A DNA stretch of 8,062 nucleotides from an uncultured Deinococcales bacterium (GTDB lineage: Bacteria > Deinococcota > Deinococci > Deinococcales > Trueperaceae): positions 1 through 8,062 of the forward strand of contig CALGZD010000189.1 of the NCBI GenBank assembly GCA_937934635.1, in the 5' to 3' direction. Positions 6,099-8,062 of this stretch are shown piece by piece. Each line of letters starts with the position of its first letter. The stretch's first letter is position 1. Made by a program: the position numbers and the translations under genes. Below the pieces are notes generated by a model. The model was not told the origin of the DNA and searched no databases. It saw only the letters and a program-made list of their open reading frames with translations.

Positions 6099-7226
6099 CT
6101 AAGCTTGATATTTAGAAAACAATCCACTCTCGACCGTCAAGCCTGGTCCAAAAGCCATCGCATAAATCTTTTCTTCCTCTTGCTCTAAAGGCTCATTCAA
6201 AAGTGATTGTAAAACAAACAAAATCGTGGCACTAGACATGTTGCCATATTTGTTTAGGATAGCTCTGGCACTATCTAGAGCATCTTTATCAAGCGATAAG
6301 CCTTTGATAACCTTATCCAAAATAGCTCTTCCACCTGGGTGTACAGCCCACCTATCAATATCAGCAATCTCAAGTTGGTATTGTTCCATAAGCGGTGCAA
6401 TCGCATCTTCGATGTTCGCTTCGATAATCGAGGGAACATAGCTAGACAGCACAATGTCAAAGCCCGTATTACCAATCGTCCACGCCATATCTTCTTCGCC
6501 TGTTGGTGTAAGCGCTGAGGCAAACTGCGTCATTTCCAAAACATTCGTATTTGCTTCTGGCTGACGAGCACTCACCAAAGCTGCTGAAGCACCATCTGAA
6601 AATACCGAGGTTGAGATAATCCCATCAATATCAGAAGAGGGCTGAAAGTGTAGCGTACAAAGCTCTAGGCAAACAACCAAAACGGTTGCATCTGGATTTG
6701 CATCACAAATGGTCTTGGCAAGCTTCAGCGCAGGAAAAGCTGCAAAACAACCCATAAACCCAATATGGTAACGCTCAGTTGACGCTGGCAAACCTAAGGA
6801 CTTGACCAAGACATAATCTGGACCAGGTGCATAAAAGCCTGTACAAGATACAGTGATTACATGGCTAATGTCAGACGCATTGAACTGTTCGCTTGCATCA
6901 ATCACATCAGTAGCAACTTTGGTAAATAAAGGCTTTGACGTCTCTGTATAAAGATCATTGCGGTACTGAGTTGAGGGCACTTTAAATTGCCCTTTTTCAT
7001 GGTTATAAAAATGCCCTGATTGAGGATTATCAGCATCAAAATCTGTGATGACGGTATGACGGGTGTCAATACCAGACTGGCTATAGATGCGGTGCGCTAA
7101 GCGCTCGAGCCGTCGGTCAGCATTCTCCCCATCCGCAAACCCCGCCTTGATTGCGTCACGAATAGCGTCTTGTGAGATAACAATATCTGGAACAACCGTA
7201 GCAATTTGATGAATATACACTGACAT
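6099..7226 (-). CDS. Type III polyketide synthase (chalcone synthase-like)
   Basis: This 375-residue homodimer-type enzyme condenses malonyl-CoA onto a CoA-bound starter and cyclises the chain to a resorcinol, pyrone or related ring without an acyl carrier protein. The complete catalytic triad is visible: Cys160 in GFMGCFAAFPALKLA (156-170), His296 in VHPGGRAILDKV (295-306) and Asn329 in KYGNMSSATILF (326-337). The conserved AFGPG loop lies at 358-362 and SDGASAALV at 210-218. Length is normal for the family. The ATG at 7226 has a strong AGGAGA Shine-Dalgarno five bases upstream. It is the first gene of the three-gene cluster. By analogy with SrsA/ArsB-type enzymes the starter may be a fatty acyl-CoA giving alkylresorcinol or alkylpyrone, but starter choice cannot be read from the sequence. 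Confidence 0.95.
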   Translation of the reverse strand: MSVYIHQIATVVPDIVISQDAIRDAIKAGFADGENADRRLERLAHRIYSQSGIDTRHTVITDFDADNPQSGHFYNHEKGQFKVPSTQYRNDLYTETSKPLFTKVATDVIDASEQFNASDISHVITVSCTGFYAPGPDYVLVKSLGLPASTERYHIGFMGCFAAFPALKLAKTICDANPDATVLVVCLELCTLHFQPSSDIDGIISTSVFSDGASAALVSARQPEANTNVLEMTQFASALTPTGEEDMAWTIGNTGFDIVLSSYVPSIIEANIEDAIAPLMEQYQLEIADIDRWAVHPGGRAILDKVIKGLSLDKDALDSARAILNKYGNMSSATILFVLQSLLNEPLEQEEEKIYAMAFGPGLTVESGLFSKYQA

Positions 7227-7257
7227 AATCTCTCCTCATAAAGCCAATACTTAGCAA

Positions 7258-7284
7258 AGTATACCTTTTGAGCTTCTCTAGTAA
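7258..7284 (-). promoter_or_regulatory. Candidate promoter of the polyketide synthase cluster
   Basis: The minus strand reads TATACT (7263-7258), one base off TATAAT, about 32 bases before the ATG and upstream of the Shine-Dalgarno. TTACTA (7284-7279) is a poor -35 with a 15-base spacer, so the promoter may need an activator. A second -10-like TATAGT lies at 7304-7299. Both are sequence matches only. Confidence 0.25.
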
Positions 7285-7295
7285 CCGTACAGTTA
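7282..7295. promoter_or_regulatory. Imperfect dyad that could be an operator of the polyketide cluster
   Basis: TAACCGTACAGTTA is a 14-bp inverted repeat with 12 of 14 positions symmetric. It lies 18-31 bases upstream of the candidate -10 of the polyketide synthase, where an activator or repressor could act. I recognise no specific regulator family for it. Confidence 0.25.
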
Positions 7296-7299
7296 AATA

Positions 7300-7347
7300 C
7301 TATAACTATGCCACTCTATAACCATGCCACTCTATAATCACGCCACT
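7300..7347. repeat. Three tandem 16-bp units upstream of the polyketide synthase
   Basis: CTATAACTATGCCACT (7300-7315), CTATAACCATGCCACT (7316-7331) and CTATAATCACGCCACT (7332-7347) lie head to tail. The first two differ at one base, the third at three from the second. They run straight into the 14-bp array at 7349-7460. Confidence 0.9.
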
Positions 7348-7348
7348 A

Positions 7349-7460
7349 GTTAGCAACCATAATTGTACGACCCTAATTTTACAACCCTGAGTCAGCTACC
7401 AAGCTTTAGCAACCATGAATTAGCTACCAAGCTTTAGCAACCATGCGTTAGTAATCATGA
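7349..7460. repeat. Eight tandem degenerate 14-bp units in the polyketide synthase / carbonic anhydrase gap
   Basis: The stretch divides exactly into eight 14-base units with a consensus close to TTTAGCAACCATGA: 7349-7362, 7363-7376, 7377-7390, 7391-7404, 7405-7418, 7419-7432, 7433-7446 and 7447-7460. ACC or a close variant holds the same place in every unit. Two-unit blocks were copied again: the 24 bases at 7394-7417 recur exactly at 7422-7445, a 28-bp period. The array contains no gene and is not a CRISPR, as it has no unique spacers. Confidence 0.92.
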
Positions 7461-7488
7461 TTTTTTGAACCCATCTAAAAAAATTACT

Positions 7489-7497
7489 TGCTATCAT
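7489..7497 (+). promoter_or_regulatory. Candidate extended -10 promoter of the carbonic anhydrase gene
   Basis: TGCTATCAT combines an extended TGn with TATCAT, one base off TATAAT. It ends six bases before the ATG at 7504, which would put the transcription start at or next to the start codon. TTGAAC at 7465-7470 resembles a -35 but is 21 bases away, too far for the usual spacing; extended -10 promoters can work without one. Confidence 0.4.
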
Positions 7498-7503
7498 GAC
7501 ACC

Positions 7504-8062
7504 ATGTCCGTACCACATACTAATGTACTAGACGGTTCTGTACTAGACGGTATGGATGCACTCAGACAATTACAAGAAGGCAATAAGCGTTTTCTTCAAG
7601 ATATTAACGATATTAATACAAGCGATATTGATAGAAATACAGGGCATCGCTCAAAGCTCGTTGAACAACAAAACCCTGTAGCTGTGATTCTAAGTTGTGC
7701 AGATGCTCGTGTAGCCCCAGAAATTATCTTCGACCAAAATTTGGGTGACCTCTTTGTGATTCGGGTAGCGGGTAATATAGCTAGACCATCACAAATTGGC
7801 AGTGTTGAATATGCAGTTAAATACCTAGATACGCCGCTTGTGGTAGTACTTGGACACTCTAACTGTGGGGCGGTAACCGCTACACTGGAGGCTGTGTTGG
7901 GCTCGAGCCCACCCACTTCCTCAAATATAGCGACCATCATTGCAAAAATCCAACCCTGTGTAGAAGATATCGTCATCAAACACAAAAATCTGGATAAAAG
8001 CGACTTACTCGCAAAAGCAGTGCGTGCAAACGTAAGCAATTCTGTCAAGCAGTTAAAAGAGA
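7504..8062 (+). CDS. Beta-class carbonic anhydrase, 3' end outside the window
   Basis: This zinc enzyme interconverts carbon dioxide and bicarbonate in the cytoplasm. The visible 186 residues contain the beta-class zinc ligands: Cys65 and the Asp67-Arg69 dyad in ILSCADARVAPE (62-73), and His118 and Cys121 in VLGHSNCGAV (115-124). VIRVAGN (85-91) and IGSVEYAV (98-105) are also typical. The frame is open to the right edge; family members are usually about 200-230 residues, so only a short C-terminus should be missing. The ATG at 7504 has no Shine-Dalgarno. The ATG at 7552 (MDALRQLQEGNKRF) matches where many family members begin and is the main alternative. It is transcribed away from the polyketide cluster across the repeat-filled gap. 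Confidence 0.93.
   Translation, partial: MSVPHTNVLDGSVLDGMDALRQLQEGNKRFLQDINDINTSDIDRNTGHRSKLVEQQNPVAVILSCADARVAPEIIFDQNLGDLFVIRVAGNIARPSQIGSVEYAVKYLDTPLVVVLGHSNCGAVTATLEAVLGSSPPTSSNIATIIAKIQPCVEDIVIKHKNLDKSDLLAKAVRANVSNSVKQLKE
7524..7553. repeat. 15-bp tandem duplication in the carbonic anhydrase N-terminus
   Basis: TGTACTAGACGGTTC (7524-7538) and TGTACTAGACGGTAT (7539-7553) match at 13 of 15 bases and encode VLDG twice just before Met17. A second cluster of 9-bp units (GATATTAAC, GATATTAAT and, after six bases, GATATTGAT at 7600-7632) encodes DIN, DIN and DID. Both keep the reading frame. Confidence 0.8.

Noticed and set aside
7283..7294. AACCGTACAGTT as a LuxR-type lux box
   Set aside because: It is 12 bp and does not fit the 20-bp lux-box spacing with its central AT and outer ACCTGT/ACAGGT arms.
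7300..7460. Possible CRISPR array
   Set aside because: The units are 14-16 bp, degenerate and directly abutting, with no unique spacers and no cas genes nearby.
7596..8048. 150-codon minus-strand frame opposite the carbonic anhydrase
   Set aside because: It is antisense to a gene with clear beta-carbonic anhydrase zinc-ligand motifs and its own translation shows no domain.

Overview
This is a bacterial window of moderate to low G+C (about 40% by eye), coding-dense and almost entirely on the minus strand. The proteins (an ArgJ, a Lol-type lipoprotein, an EamA transporter, a beta-carbonic anhydrase, a small type III polyketide synthase cluster) fit a Gram-negative proteobacterium. A gammaproteobacterium is my best guess, but no rRNA or phylogenetic marker is present and I do not name a genus.

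Layout, left to right. Bases 1-60 are probably the last codons of a plus-strand gene. They converge on a hairpin terminator (72-108) that ends the minus-strand lipoprotein gene (1229-138), whose product has a Thr/Ser/Glu-rich linker and a C-terminal domain I do not recognise. Next comes a ten-helix EamA-type (DMT superfamily) transporter (2544-1519). Upstream of it is argJ for arginine biosynthesis (3865-2681). From 3930 to 7226 lies a three-gene cluster read right to left: a type III polyketide synthase with an intact Cys-His-Asn triad, a class I SAM-dependent methyltransferase, and an FAD-dependent aromatic-ring-type monooxygenase whose start overlaps the methyltransferase stop. A divergent beta-carbonic anhydrase begins at 7504 and runs off the right edge.

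How the genes work together. The polyketide synthase should build a small aromatic or pyrone ring on a CoA-bound starter, which the monooxygenase can hydroxylate and the methyltransferase can methylate. The same three activities occur in the Streptomyces phenolic-lipid (srs) pathway, so a methylated phenolic lipid, quinone or pyrone is a reasonable inference; the exact product cannot be read from sequence. The transporter could be an exporter, but nothing ties it to the cluster.

Two DNA-level patterns stand out beyond the genes. First, the palindrome GGCTCGAGCC occurs three times exactly and once with one mismatch, each time inside a gene and in different reading frames. Second, the window is full of short tandem duplications with 5-16 bp units. 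In genes most keep the reading frame. Between genes they reach an array of eight degenerate 14-bp units plus three 16-bp units between the polyketide synthase and the carbonic anhydrase genes. argJ and the carbonic anhydrase gene also look as if they could be transcribed without a leader.
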